Below, one piece after another: positions 1 through 7,890 of a stretch of DNA of 22,692 nt. Position 1 is the first letter of the stretch. Each line of letters starts with the position of its first letter. The notes under the pieces are model-generated. The model worked only from the letters and a program-made list of their open reading frames with translations, did no database searches and was not told where the DNA came from. The position numbers and the translations under genes were made by a program. The DNA comes from UBA2965 sp036526135 (GTDB lineage: Bacteria > Pseudomonadota > Gammaproteobacteria > Pseudomonadales > Azotimanducaceae), in contig DATCZA010000045.1 in assembly GCA_036526135.1 (NCBI GenBank), forward strand, positions 1 to 22,692. Direction: 5' to 3'.

Positions 1-641
1 CCGACCAGGGCCACAACCGCATGATCATGCCCGGCGGCTACGCGGGCGCGACCATGAACAGCGAGGGTGTGATCGGTGAGCCGCTGGCCTCGATCATGCG
101 CGAGTGGCAGCTGGATCCGAACGACTTCATCAACCGGGGCCAGGAGACCCGCACGGCGCTGCAGGAGGCGAAGCGCCGACTGGGGCCTGAGCGGGGCTAC
201 ACCCACTACGCCAGGATGGCCGACGAGATGCTCACCGACGCCTTCCACTACACGCTGTTCCCCAACTTCGCGGTGTCTTTGTGGTCCGACGGCTTTCACT
301 TCCTGCGGGCCCGTCCGCACCCGACAGACCCGGAGCAGTGCGTCTTCGACAACTGGTGGTACGCGAGCCAGCCTGCGGGGGAAACCGCGCCGGTGCGGAC
401 CACCGTCAGCATCGTGCCCCGCGATACGGAAGTGGAGCACGAGGTGTTCAGATTTGGCGAGAAGTCCATGGGTCGCACCATCGACCAGGATCTAGCCATC
501 TTCCCCGAGCAGCAGGCGGGCTTCCGCTCGCGCGGCTACCGGGGCGTTTATCTGTCCGGCCAGGAAAGCCGGATCCGTCGCTATCACGAGCTGATCGACG
601 ACTACATAGAGGGGAGACGGCCCCTTCGAAAGAACATCTGA
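1..641 (+). CDS. Rieske ring-hydroxylating oxygenase alpha subunit, C-terminal part (5' end outside window)
   Basis: The frame is open from the window edge (first full codon at 3) to TGA at 639-641, giving about 212 residues. This looks like the catalytic C-terminal domain of an aromatic-ring-hydroxylating oxygenase alpha subunit. The tail pattern TIDQDLAIFPEQQ, then GF-S-RGY-G-YLSGQESRI-RYHELIDDY, is typical of the end of these proteins, where an Asp supplies the third ligand of the mononuclear iron and a helix follows. The N-terminal Rieske 2Fe-2S domain and the iron-binding His pair lie upstream, outside the window, so the subfamily is uncertain. The enzyme would hydroxylate an aromatic or alicyclic substrate in the cytoplasm with electrons from a ferredoxin or reductase not seen here. 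It precedes a TonB-dependent receptor on the same strand by 141 bp, possibly in one unit. The C-terminal tail differs from that of the complete Rieske alpha subunit at 14724-15899. Confidence 0.8.
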   Translation, partial: DQGHNRMIMPGGYAGATMNSEGVIGEPLASIMREWQLDPNDFINRGQETRTALQEAKRRLGPERGYTHYARMADEMLTDAFHYTLFPNFAVSLWSDGFHFLRARPHPTDPEQCVFDNWWYASQPAGETAPVRTTVSIVPRDTEVEHEVFRFGEKSMGRTIDQDLAIFPEQQAGFRSRGYRGVYLSGQESRIRRYHELIDDYIEGRRPLRKNI

Positions 642-782
642 GGCGGTCTTCGGCGGGCCCAGGCGCGGCCCCGTCAACGTCCGCCCCAATGAAAGCCTGC
701 CCGGCGGTCTCGGGAAGCGACCTCTGGGCGGCTTGCGGAAAGATCGGTTGGAGCCGGTCAACAAACACACTGGAGAGTTGAT
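642..782 (+). other. Intergenic gap between oxygenase and TBDR 1
   Basis: This 141-bp gap holds no convincing gene. It contains GC-rich short inverted segments but no T-tract terminator, and I see no good -35/-10 pair. The only clear element is a ribosome binding site, GGAGAG at 772-777, 5 nt before the ATG of TBDR 1. Co-transcription of the two flanking genes is possible but not shown. Confidence 0.5.
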
Positions 783-3131
783 ATGCAAGTAAGAGGAGGG
801 AAGCGCTGGTCGAGCGCTGCATTGCTAGTGCTGCTGTTGTCGCCGATTGGCGCGCCGGCAATTGCGGAGGAGCGACAGGCCGGTCGTGAGATCGAAGAGA
901 TCGTGGTCGTGTCCACCAAACGCGCCCGCGGTGAAGCGGTACAGGATATTCCCATCGCCACCACCGTGGTGAACGCGGACATCATCAGTCAGAACAACAT
1001 GATCGATCTGATCGACGTCTCGCGCATGGTGCCGAACGCGCAGTTCAAGGAGACGGCCACCTTTCCCGGCATTCAGCGGTTTTGGATGCGGGCCGTAGGG
1101 GTGACGTTCAGTGTTCCCAATTTCGACCCCGCGGTGGGCGTTTACCAGGATGGCGTTTTTGTCGCGCAGAACATTGCTGCCATCCTGGATACCTTCGATC
1201 AGGAGTCCATCGAGATCCTCAGGGGCCCCCAGGGAACCCTGTTTGGGAGAAATACCTCGGTGGGCGCGGTGCTCACCCGGTCACGCCGTCCGGGCGACGA
1301 GTTCGAGTTCGACGCTCAGGTCACCCTGGGTTCCTACGATCGCAACGACTACTCGCTCTCCGTCATGGGACCGATCGTCAAGGACGTGCTGAGCGGGAAG
1401 TTCGCGTTCATGCAGCGCAACGTCGACGAGGGTTGGGTGAAGAACGTGGCCGGCGGTAACACCGACCCCGACGTGGGCCGCAGCGAGAGGACCCACTTCA
1501 AAGGCGCCCTGGTCTGGACGCCGACGGAAAATCTCGACGTCACCCTGCTTGGCGAGTATTTCGAGCGCGACGGTGACGGGGCGCTGGCCCTGCCGCTCGG
1601 TACCGAGGACAACGGCAAGGACGGCAACCCCTTCATCGACGCGCGAGATTGGGACGAGACCTACGACGACGAATTTCCGTGGGAAACCCATTCGGACCAC
1701 GAGATCACCAAGGTCATTCTCGAGGCCAACCTGGACGTCGGCCACGGTATCATCACGTCGGTTTCCGGCTTCATCGACGTGGACGCACACTCCGGCTCGC
1801 AGTTCGAAGGCATCCCGCCGTTTCTTATCACCACGCGGCTGCAGATTGATCAGGATCAGTTCAGCCAGGAGCTGCGCTACGCTTCGTCTTTCTCCGATAC
1901 CTTCGAGTTCACCGCCGGCGCCTACTACTTCACTCAGGACCTGAAGTACGGCGAGCAGCGGGCCCAGGGCTCCCGTATCGGCGCCGCTCAGCCAGGGATC
2001 ACGGATCCCACTAACCCCTTCGGCCTCAGGGCGCCAACGGTGGACGAGCTGGACCACGACTCCTGGGCTCTGTTTGCCGAGGCTCGGCTGCACCTGAGCG
2101 ATCAGTTCGCTCTGATTGCCGGCGGCCGTTACACGGACGAGACCAAGGACGTGAACATGTGCCTGATCTACACGGGCTCATGCAAAGGCAACGAGACGCC
2201 GCCTTTCATCGGCTCTTCGGGCTGGACCAACGGGGACGGGCCGGAGAACGGCTGGGACATTCAGGACAAAGAATCCTGGAAGGCTTTCTCGCCGAAGATC
2301 GCCATCGAGTGGCGGCCTCAGGATGACCTGATGAGCTACGCTAGCTGGACCCGCGGATTCCGCAGCGGTGGCTTCTCTTTCCGGGCGGGCGCCGCTGAGC
2401 TCACGGCCCGGGACGAGAGCATCGCGGCAGGGGAGGATCCTCCCTTCCGGCCTTCCTACTACGATCGCGAGCGGGTGGATCAGATCGAGGTCGGCATGAA
2501 GTCCGACTGGTTCGATAATCGGCTGCGGCTGAACCTGACCGGCTTCTACCAGTGGTGGGACGGCATCCAGCGTAACCTGCAGGAAGGGCCCATCGGCAAC
2601 ATCATTCAGCGGACGGCCAACGTTGACGACTCTCACGTGTACGGGTTCGAGGTCGAAACCAACGCCATTCTGGGGCTGGACATGCTGACGAGTGGTGACA
2701 GCCTGCGCCTCGACATGGCACTTGGCTGGGCCGACTCGGGCTACGACTCGGAGTACGAGGTCAGCGGCGTCGACCTCAGCGGCGACAAGTTTGCCGCTCC
2801 GCACGAGACCTACTACTTCGGGTTGAGCTACAACCACCCGGTGGGCGCCAACATGGAGATGAGATGGCGGACGTCCTACTTCTGGCAGGAGGCCTATTCC
2901 CCTGAGGGTGTCAGCCGGCCGACAGGGATTGAGGACTACCGCTCCATCAAGTTGTGGGATGCGAGCGTTCAGTTGTCGAGCTTGGACGGTCGGTGGTACG
3001 CGAGGCTGTTCGGGAAGAACCTGAACGACCATGAGTACTACGTTGCCCGCGTGCCGTTCGCCGACTCGTTTGGCGTGGGCCTGCCGGCGCAACCGCGCAC
3101 CTGGGGGCTGACGCTGGGAATGCGTAACTAA
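783..3131 (+). CDS. TonB-dependent outer-membrane receptor (TBDR 1)
   Basis: This 782-residue protein has the full layout of a TonB-dependent receptor. An N-terminal signal peptide (about residues 1-28, hydrophobic LLVLLLSPIGAPAIA) is followed by the TonB-box/plug start IEEIVVVSTKR. The plug core motif is ILRGPQGTLFGRNTS (about 145-159), and a long beta-barrel ends in PRTWGLTLGMRN. It would import a bulky or scarce organic substrate across the outer membrane using TonB energy. The ATG is supported by GGAGAG 5 nt upstream. The usual GRNTTGGAI plug segment reads GRNTSVGAVLT here, a mild divergence. Two cysteines close together (MCLIYTGSC) probably form a disulfide in an extracellular loop. The gene follows a Rieske oxygenase fragment and is closed by a strong terminator, so its ligand may be the oxygenase substrate; that link is inference. 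Length is normal for the family. Confidence 0.95.
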   Translation: MQVRGGKRWSSAALLVLLLSPIGAPAIAEERQAGREIEEIVVVSTKRARGEAVQDIPIATTVVNADIISQNNMIDLIDVSRMVPNAQFKETATFPGIQRFWMRAVGVTFSVPNFDPAVGVYQDGVFVAQNIAAILDTFDQESIEILRGPQGTLFGRNTSVGAVLTRSRRPGDEFEFDAQVTLGSYDRNDYSLSVMGPIVKDVLSGKFAFMQRNVDEGWVKNVAGGNTDPDVGRSERTHFKGALVWTPTENLDVTLLGEYFERDGDGALALPLGTEDNGKDGNPFIDARDWDETYDDEFPWETHSDHEITKVILEANLDVGHGIITSVSGFIDVDAHSGSQFEGIPPFLITTRLQIDQDQFSQELRYASSFSDTFEFTAGAYYFTQDLKYGEQRAQGSRIGAAQPGITDPTNPFGLRAPTVDELDHDSWALFAEARLHLSDQFALIAGGRYTDETKDVNMCLIYTGSCKGNETPPFIGSSGWTNGDGPENGWDIQDKESWKAFSPKIAIEWRPQDDLMSYASWTRGFRSGGFSFRAGAAELTARDESIAAGEDPPFRPSYYDRERVDQIEVGMKSDWFDNRLRLNLTGFYQWWDGIQRNLQEGPIGNIIQRTANVDDSHVYGFEVETNAILGLDMLTSGDSLRLDMALGWADSGYDSEYEVSGVDLSGDKFAAPHETYYFGLSYNHPVGANMEMRWRTSYFWQEAYSPEGVSRPTGIEDYRSIKLWDASVQLSSLDGRWYARLFGKNLNDHEYYVARVPFADSFGVGLPAQPRTWGLTLGMRN

Positions 3132-3152
3132 CCGGCTCATATGTCGAGGATG

Positions 3153-3184
3153 CGGCCCGCCTTCGTTGCGGGCCGTTTTTTTTT
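3153..3184 (+). terminator. Intrinsic terminator of TBDR 1
   Basis: A perfect 8-bp stem (CGGCCCGC at 3153-3160 and GCGGGCCG at 3168-3175) encloses a 7-nt loop, CTTCGTT. It is followed immediately by nine T residues (3176-3184). It lies 21 bp after the TAA of TBDR 1 and separates that gene from the ThuA-like gene. Confidence 0.95.
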
Positions 3185-3307
3185 GGGGAAGTTTCTCCGC
3201 CTGACTCGCCACAGCTTTCGGCGGTGGCATCGGGGCAGGCGCATCTGGTCGTTGCGAAAGACCCCGGGATTTCTGTACCGTGGGCTCGGAACACGGGGAG
3301 ATGAACG

Positions 3308-4054
3308 ATGTCCGGACCCATCAACGCCTATCTTGTCGCCAACGCGCGCTACCACGACACGGACTTCGCTGCTCTGGAGCTTTTAAAGCTCCTGGCCGAG
3401 GACGACAACATCCAGACCAAGGTGGCCGACAGCTTTGCCAACGTCGAGGCCATCGCCGCGTCGGATTTCCTGATCACCTACACCTGTGACCTGCGCCCGA
3501 CTCATGAGGAAGAAGTGGGGCTGCGGGAATTCGTGAGCAACGGCGGCCGCTGGATCGCGCTGCACGGCACGAATGCCCTGCTCGACTTCACGGACGAAGG
3601 CCAGGTGATCGCCCCGCGCATCAACGACACCTTCATGGAGACCCTGGGCAGCCGCTTCATCTCCCACCCCGCCATCGAGCCCTACACCGTGACGGTCTCC
3701 AACCCCGACCACCCCATGGTCCGGGGCATCGAGCCGTTCGAGGCTACCGACGAGATCTATCTGTGCGAGTACTACGGCAAGGTGGAGCCGCTGCTGGAGA
3801 CGCGCTACACGGGCACGTTCGAGGCCGGCTACGTGGAGAACGAGTGGCCCGACGACGATCCCCGGCTGGTGGCGTACACCCATCGGGTCGGCGAAGGGGA
3901 GGTGCTCTACATCACCCTCGGCCACTGCTGCGGCAAGTACGACATGCAGCCGATCGTGGAGGAAGCCCCCGTGGTCAGGGGATCCTGGGACAACCCCATC
4001 TTCTACGAGCTGCTGCGCCGCGCCATCCGCTGGGCCAAGGACGAGCTGAACTAG
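3308..4054 (+). CDS. ThuA-like domain protein
   Basis: This 248-residue soluble protein resembles the ThuA-like (trehalose-utilization) family, which has a class I glutamine-amidotransferase-like fold. Supporting segments are the early strand and turn with DFLITYTCDL, then FVSNGGRWIALHGTN (about residues 74-88), the SNPDHPMVRGIEPFEATDEIYLCEY region, and a late HRVGEGEVLYITLGHCCGKYD segment where the family usually has a GxGxVxYxxxGH motif. The catalytic role of most ThuA-like proteins is unclear; many sit in sugar or polyol utilization loci. No signal peptide is evident, so it is probably cytoplasmic. GGGGAG at 3295-3300 lies 7 nt before the ATG; an ATG at 3301 is in another frame. It follows the TBDR 1 terminator and converges on the toxin-antitoxin pair. 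Its proximity to two GPH-type transporters fits a carbohydrate-like substrate, but this is inference. Confidence 0.82.
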   Translation: MSGPINAYLVANARYHDTDFAALELLKLLAEDDNIQTKVADSFANVEAIAASDFLITYTCDLRPTHEEEVGLREFVSNGGRWIALHGTNALLDFTDEGQVIAPRINDTFMETLGSRFISHPAIEPYTVTVSNPDHPMVRGIEPFEATDEIYLCEYYGKVEPLLETRYTGTFEAGYVENEWPDDDPRLVAYTHRVGEGEVLYITLGHCCGKYDMQPIVEEAPVVRGSWDNPIFYELLRRAIRWAKDELN

Positions 4055-4095
4055 CGGCGTAGCCGCCGAAGCCTCTCTTTCGCTGCTGAGGGCGT

Positions 4096-4485
4096 TTACG
4101 GCAGGTCGATGAGGCTCATCCGCATGGCCCGCGCGGCGTCGGCCATTTTCGTGTCGTAAGTCGCCAGTTCCACTTTCTGGCCGTGGGTCTGCAGGAAGCC
4201 CAGCGAGGCCAGGTGCAAAGCATCCAGGGTCCGGATCCTGACCGGGTACGGCTCCAACGCCCGTTGCAGCACCTCGGGCGAGAGTTCGAGCAACGCGATT
4301 TGCGACACCAGCCCCCTGGCGGCTTCGCCGTGTGATGCTGCGAAATCCAAGGCGTGCAGCCGGTTCCACAGCTCGTACTCAATGAGACGGCTGGCCACCA
4401 GGGTCTCCTGCCAGATCCAGTCAGGGGGGCGGCGATCCTCGGCGAGCAGGTGGGCCAGGGCGACGGACGTGTCCAGGTAAATCAC
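4096..4485 (-). CDS. vapC: PIN-domain ribonuclease toxin, VapC family
   Basis: This 129-residue single-domain protein has the PIN-domain acidic layout: D5 in MIYLDTSVAL, E37 or E39 in SRLIEYELW, D88 in RTLDALHLASL, and D111 in LATYDTKMADAA. These would bind Mg or Mn at the active site of an RNA-cleaving toxin. The start is GTG, overlapping the antitoxin TGA in GTGA (4482-4485), with no strong ribosome binding site of its own. Translation is therefore probably coupled to the antitoxin. The antitoxin is of the Phd/YefM type, a common VapC partner. All four acidic positions are kept, so the toxin looks intact. The target RNA cannot be predicted from the sequence. Confidence 0.92.
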   Translation of the reverse strand: MIYLDTSVALAHLLAEDRRPPDWIWQETLVASRLIEYELWNRLHALDFAASHGEAARGLVSQIALLELSPEVLQRALEPYPVRIRTLDALHLASLGFLQTHGQKVELATYDTKMADAARAMRMSLIDLP

Positions 4486-4775
4486 CGCTCGCCGCGATCT
4501 TGCTCGAGGCCTTCCAAAACGTCGCTCAGCTTTAGCGCCGGGGGAGGCGCCTCCGGCGGCTGGCCGGTGCGCAGAAGCGGGGCGCGGATGTGGCCTTTTC
4601 GAACTGCGTCCGCCAGGGCGGCGTCTGCGAGCAATGGGCTGACTGCCGGCCCTGGGGCGGTGATCTGCGCCACGACGCGATCGCGATCGGTCACCAGAAC
4701 GGTTTCGCCGCCCGCTGCCAGGCGCACGTACTCGCTCAGCTTGTTCTTGAGTACTTTGATGCCTACGGCCTTCAT
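4482..4775 (-). CDS. Phd/YefM-family antitoxin
   Basis: This 97-residue protein begins MKAVGIKVLKNKLSEYV and continues LAAGGETVLVTDRDRVVAQITAP, the typical N-terminal DNA-binding domain of the prevent-host-death (Phd/YefM) antitoxins. A proline-rich linker (PPEAPPPALKLSD) and an acidic tail follow and would wrap the VapC toxin. The frame stays open upstream to 4937, but that extension does not resemble the family and reads through the palindromic operator. The ATG at 4773-4775 is therefore the start. The ribosome binding site is weak. The antitoxin is expected to neutralise VapC and to repress its own promoter by binding the palindrome 9 bp upstream. It overlaps vapC by 4 bp. Confidence 0.9.
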   Translation of the reverse strand: MKAVGIKVLKNKLSEYVRLAAGGETVLVTDRDRVVAQITAPGPAVSPLLADAALADAVRKGHIRAPLLRTGQPPEAPPPALKLSDVLEGLEQDRGER

Positions 4776-4784
4776 TTCACAAAA

Positions 4785-4802
4785 GTAGCTACTAGTAGCT
4801 AC
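4785..4802. promoter_or_regulatory. Perfect 18-bp palindromic operator of the toxin-antitoxin pair
   Basis: GTAGCTACTAGTAGCTAC reads the same on both strands. It is made of two copies of the 8-bp palindrome GTAGCTAC separated by TA, so their centres are 10 bp apart, about one helical turn. It ends 9 bp before the antitoxin start. Phd-type antitoxins are known to autoregulate by binding adjacent short palindromes as dimers, so this is the likely operator. On the minus strand a weak promoter candidate, TTGCAT with a 17-bp spacer and TACTTT, would place the palindrome between -35 and -10; this part is tentative. Confidence 0.85.
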
Positions 4803-4971
4803 CAATGCAACCGGGATTTTCGTCTGCCCGAAAAAACTACTCGAGCGCGGCTCCCTGCGGAACCGGCAGCGCTTGTACGAGTATGTAGTCTGTCGCCGGA
4901 GGCGAGCGGCAGCCGAAGCCGCCTCTAGCCTCTCCACCGCTGGACGGGGCCTTTACAGGAGCGCGCTGAGT
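4803..4971. other. Intergenic region between the toxin-antitoxin operon and the MFS genes
   Basis: About 170 bp lie between the antitoxin operator and the stop of the downstream MFS gene. The antitoxin frame stays open on the minus strand to 4937, but the encoded residues are arginine- and serine-rich and unlike any domain, so I do not call a gene. GC-rich inverted segments are present near 4899-4925 (for example GCGGC and GCCGC with a 7-nt loop), but without a T tract. No clear terminator for the MFS operon is visible. Confidence 0.4.
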
Positions 4972-6363
4972 TCAATCCGTCGCCCGCGGCCTGCTGCGCG
5001 AGCGGGCGAGAGCCTGTCTCAGTTCCCGGTGCTTGGTCTCGGTGAGCGGGTAGCGCCACGCGATCAGCGCGGTGAGGAGGAGCCCGGTGGACGGCCCGAA
5101 GACGAACAGCAGCTTGAGCCCCAGCGTCGAGCCTTCGTAAGCGCCTGCCTCGGCAGCCGGCACGTAGCCGGTGAGGGAGAGCAGCCCCAGAGCAATAGCC
5201 GGCCCGACTGACAGGGCGACCTTGGTGGCCAGGGACCAGACGGCGAAGTACCAGGCGGTGCGGTCCTCGCCGCTCTCCAGCCGGTCGATGTCGATCACGT
5301 CGGCCTTCATGGAGTTGGGGATCACCCAGAAAGACCCGGCGAGAAAACCCGTGATCGCCGTGATGGGCAGCATCCAGTAGAAGTCGCCGGCTCCCAGCAG
5401 CAGGTAGCCCAGCATGAAGAAGGCGAACAGCAACAGAGCGATGCACCAGGCTCGATGCTTGCCGACGATGCCGGAGTAGCGCACGAAAAACGGGATGCCG
5501 CAGAGGTTGAACCCGTAGTACACCAGCAGCTGCAGGATGGTCTTGTCGTCGTCCTGCAGCACGCTGCGCACGTAGAAGACGATGAGCGCCGTGGAGATGG
5601 AGGTCCCCAGCTGGTTGACGAAGAACGCGGCGACCAGACGTTTGAAGGGCCCATTGCGCCACATGATCTTCAGCCCCGGCACCAGGGGCATGCGGGCCGG
5701 GATGAAGTCCTTGCCTTCGGGAACCATGGCCACCGTCAGCCCCACGGTCAGTGGCAAAAGAATCAGCGTCATGGTGCCGACGAGGAACAGGGTCTCCTGG
5801 GTGCCCCCGTAGGCACAGCAGAAGATGGCCACCACGGGTACCAGCTTGCTGAGCACGTTGGCGGCGAGCCCGATGCTGGACCGCCAGCCCGTGATGCGGG
5901 AACGCTCGTTGTACTCCGGAGACAGCTCGGCCGCCCAGGCGTAGTAGGGAATGAACAGCATTGTCCAGCCGAGCCACAGAACCACCAGCCAGATCAGCAG
6001 GTAGACGGCGGAGGCGTCGCCGGGATCAGGCATGAAGAGCTTGTAGATGGCGAGCATCAGGATAGGCACGGAAGCCAGCATCCAGACCCGGCGACGGCCC
6101 CAGCGCGTATCCGTGCGGTCCGACAGCCAGCCGATCAGCGGATCGGTGATGGCGTCGAACGATCGCGAGAGCAGGAGCACCAGCCCGACGGCCGCCAGGC
6201 TCACGCCCAGATCCTGGCCGTAGTAGTTGGGCACGAAGGCGGCCACCGGCACCGCGGCCATCTGGATGGGCATGTCGGCCAGGCCGTAGTAGAACAGCGT
6301 ACGCCGCGAAAGCGGCGGCACGGCGTCCCGGCCGGCTGAGTCGGTGCTAGCGTGCTCGACCAC
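4972..6363 (-). CDS. GPH-family (Na+/melibiose-like) MFS symporter, copy 2
   Basis: This 463-residue polytopic inner-membrane protein has about 12 hydrophobic segments. It carries the glycoside-pentoside-hexuronide symporter signature DAITDPLIGWLSDRTDTRWGRRR near its N-terminus, where the two Asp of the D-P-x-x-G-x-x-S-D pattern match the cation-site region of MelB-type carriers. I choose GTG at 6361-6363 because GGAGAAGG lies just upstream with good spacing; the frame is open further up, but only inside the upstream gene. It overlaps the preceding MFS gene by 17 bp, so the two are one operon and probably translationally coupled. The two proteins are very similar along their whole length (by eye about two residues in three identical), indicating tandem duplication followed by divergence. 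Substrate is unknown; sugars or sugar-conjugates are usual for the family, but members near oxygenases may carry other molecules. Confidence 0.9.
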   Translation of the reverse strand: MVEHASTDSAGRDAVPPLSRRTLFYYGLADMPIQMAAVPVAAFVPNYYGQDLGVSLAAVGLVLLLSRSFDAITDPLIGWLSDRTDTRWGRRRVWMLASVPILMLAIYKLFMPDPGDASAVYLLIWLVVLWLGWTMLFIPYYAWAAELSPEYNERSRITGWRSSIGLAANVLSKLVPVVAIFCCAYGGTQETLFLVGTMTLILLPLTVGLTVAMVPEGKDFIPARMPLVPGLKIMWRNGPFKRLVAAFFVNQLGTSISTALIVFYVRSVLQDDDKTILQLLVYYGFNLCGIPFFVRYSGIVGKHRAWCIALLLFAFFMLGYLLLGAGDFYWMLPITAITGFLAGSFWVIPNSMKADVIDIDRLESGEDRTAWYFAVWSLATKVALSVGPAIALGLLSLTGYVPAAEAGAYEGSTLGLKLLFVFGPSTGLLLTALIAWRYPLTETKHRELRQALARSRSRPRATD

Positions 6364-7747
6364 GGACCTTCTCCAGGCTGGCGCGTATCTCCCGGTGGCG
6401 CGACTCGGTGAGCGGATGATTCCAGGCAATGAGGGCAGCCAGCCAGAAGCCGCAGGCCGGCCCGAACACGTAAAGCAGCTTGAGTCCCAGCAGGCCACCC
6501 GCCGTGGGCTCCGGCTGGCTGGCCGGATCGTAGCCCACGAAGGCCAGAAGCGTCAGCGCGAGCCAGGGGCCGATGGATTGCCCGACCTTGGTGGTAAAGG
6601 ACCAGACGGCGAAGTACCACGCCGCGCGGTCCTCGCCGGTGTTGAGCGTGTCCACGTCGATCACGTCCGCCTTCATGGAGTTCGGGAGCACCCAGAAAGA
6701 GCCACCGAGAAACCCGGTGAGCGCGCCGATGGGAAGCATGTAGAGGAAGTCGCCGGGACCCAGCAGAAGATAGCCGCATTGGGCAGTGCCGAACAGGGCC
6801 AGGCCGACGCACCAGGCGCGATGCTTGCCCACCTTGCCCGAGAACCAGACCCACAGCGGAATGCCGCTCAAGTTGAACAGGTAGTAGGTGAGCAGAAACA
6901 CGATTGGCATGGCGTCCTCCTGCAACACCACGCGAATGTAGAACACCACCAGCGCCGTGGAGATGGACGAGCCCAGCTGGTTGATGAAGAACGCCAGCAC
7001 CAGGCGCTTGAACGGAGCGTTCTGCCACATGAGCTTGAGCCCCCGCGCCAGGGGAATACGGGTGGGCAGGTAGTCGCGACCTTCGGGGACCTTCATCACG
7101 GTCAGGCCCACGGTGACGGGCAGCAGGATCAGGGTCATGGTGCCGATGAGAAACAGCGTCTCCTCGGTGCCGCCGAACGCGCAGCAGTAGATGGCGATCA
7201 CGGGAACCACCTTGCTGACCACGTTGGCCGCCATGCCGATCCAGGAACGCCAGCCCGTGATGCGGGTGCGCTCGTTGTAGTCCGGAGACAGCTCGGCCGC
7301 CCAGGCGTAGTAGGGGATGAACAGCATGGTCCAGCCCACCCAGAGCGCCACCAGCCAGCCCAGCAGATAGCCTGCGCTCACCGCAGCAGGATCCGGCATG
7401 AAGAGCTTGTAGACCGACAGCATGAGTATGGGCACTGCTGCCACCATCCAAACGCGTCGGCGCCCCCACCGCGTATCCGTGCGGTCGGACAGCCAGCCGA
7501 TCAGCGGATCCGATACCGCATCGAACAGGCGCGTGAGAAGCCAGATGGTCCCGACCGCCCCGAGGCTGACGCCGAGGTCCTGGCCGTAGTAGTTGGGGAT
7601 GAAGGCCGCCACGGGAATGCCCGCCATCTGGATGGGCATGTCGGCGAGCCCGTAGTAGAACAGGGTTCTGCGCGACAGCGGCCGCGCCGGGCCGGAGTGC
7701 GCGGCATCAGGCCGTGCCGATGCGCCGGACGCCTGGTCGCTGGCCAA
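6347..7747 (-). CDS. GPH-family (Na+/melibiose-like) MFS symporter, copy 1
   Basis: This 466-residue transporter has about 12 membrane segments and the same GPH signature as its neighbour (FDAVSDPLIGWLSDRTDTR, then WGRRRVWM). The first in-frame start with a good site is TTG at 7745-7747, with AGGGGAG at 7754-7760 and 6 nt spacing. No ATG occurs before the first membrane segment. It is the first gene of a two-gene minus-strand operon and diverges from the PQQ dehydrogenase across 143 bp. Blocks such as SRRTLFYYGLADMPIQM, AWAAELSP and SFWV-PNSMKADVID are shared with copy 2. The differing central and C-terminal segments (for example IVFLLTYYLFN against ILQLLVYYGFN) suggest either different specificities or a heteromeric arrangement. 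Family known: cation-coupled uptake of glycosides and related compounds. Confidence 0.9.
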   Translation of the reverse strand: MASDQASGASARPDAAHSGPARPLSRRTLFYYGLADMPIQMAGIPVAAFIPNYYGQDLGVSLGAVGTIWLLTRLFDAVSDPLIGWLSDRTDTRWGRRRVWMVAAVPILMLSVYKLFMPDPAAVSAGYLLGWLVALWVGWTMLFIPYYAWAAELSPDYNERTRITGWRSWIGMAANVVSKVVPVIAIYCCAFGGTEETLFLIGTMTLILLPVTVGLTVMKVPEGRDYLPTRIPLARGLKLMWQNAPFKRLVLAFFINQLGSSISTALVVFYIRVVLQEDAMPIVFLLTYYLFNLSGIPLWVWFSGKVGKHRAWCVGLALFGTAQCGYLLLGPGDFLYMLPIGALTGFLGGSFWVLPNSMKADVIDVDTLNTGEDRAAWYFAVWSFTTKVGQSIGPWLALTLLAFVGYDPASQPEPTAGGLLGLKLLYVFGPACGFWLAALIAWNHPLTESRHREIRASLEKVRGRAR

Positions 7748-7890
7748 ATGGATCTCCCCTCACCCTGAAAAGCGGATGCACCACGTCCCGCCGAGTATAA
7801 CGTGTTTTCCTTTTGATCTGCGGCGGAGCGGGTGGTTGAATGAGGCTCAGCGCAGGCTGGAGCCGCGCGATGATCGGGAGGGGATTCACC
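7748..7890. promoter_or_regulatory. Divergent intergenic region, MFS operon / PQQ dehydrogenase
   Basis: This 143-bp region must hold the promoters of both divergent units. The only AT-rich patch is around 7790-7815 and contains TATAAC on the plus strand (GTTATA on the minus), a plausible -10 element for either direction. I find no convincing -35 at the right distance and no good palindrome. Ribosome binding sites lie at both ends (AGGGGAG at 7754-7760 for the MFS gene, GGAGGGG at 7877-7883 for the dehydrogenase). Confidence 0.45.

Noticed and set aside
4054..4066. GCGGC-GTA-GCCGC hairpin after the ThuA-like gene
   Set aside because: The stem is only 5 bp, the loop is 3 nt and there is no T tract, so it is too weak to call as a terminator.
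4096..4802. Toxin-antitoxin pair as a sign of a mobile island
   Set aside because: Apart from the pair itself there are no flanking repeats, integrase or tRNA, so local insertion is possible but a mobile island is not supported.
4776..4937. N-terminal extension of the antitoxin frame
   Set aside because: It reads through the palindromic operator, gives an Arg/Ser-rich sequence unlike Phd proteins, and the family N-terminus begins at the ATG at 4775.
6344..7768. 474-codon open frame on the plus strand opposite MFS copy 1
   Set aside because: The translation is rich in Gln, Asp, Gly and His and hydrophilic, a mirror of a membrane-protein gene, with no start signal.
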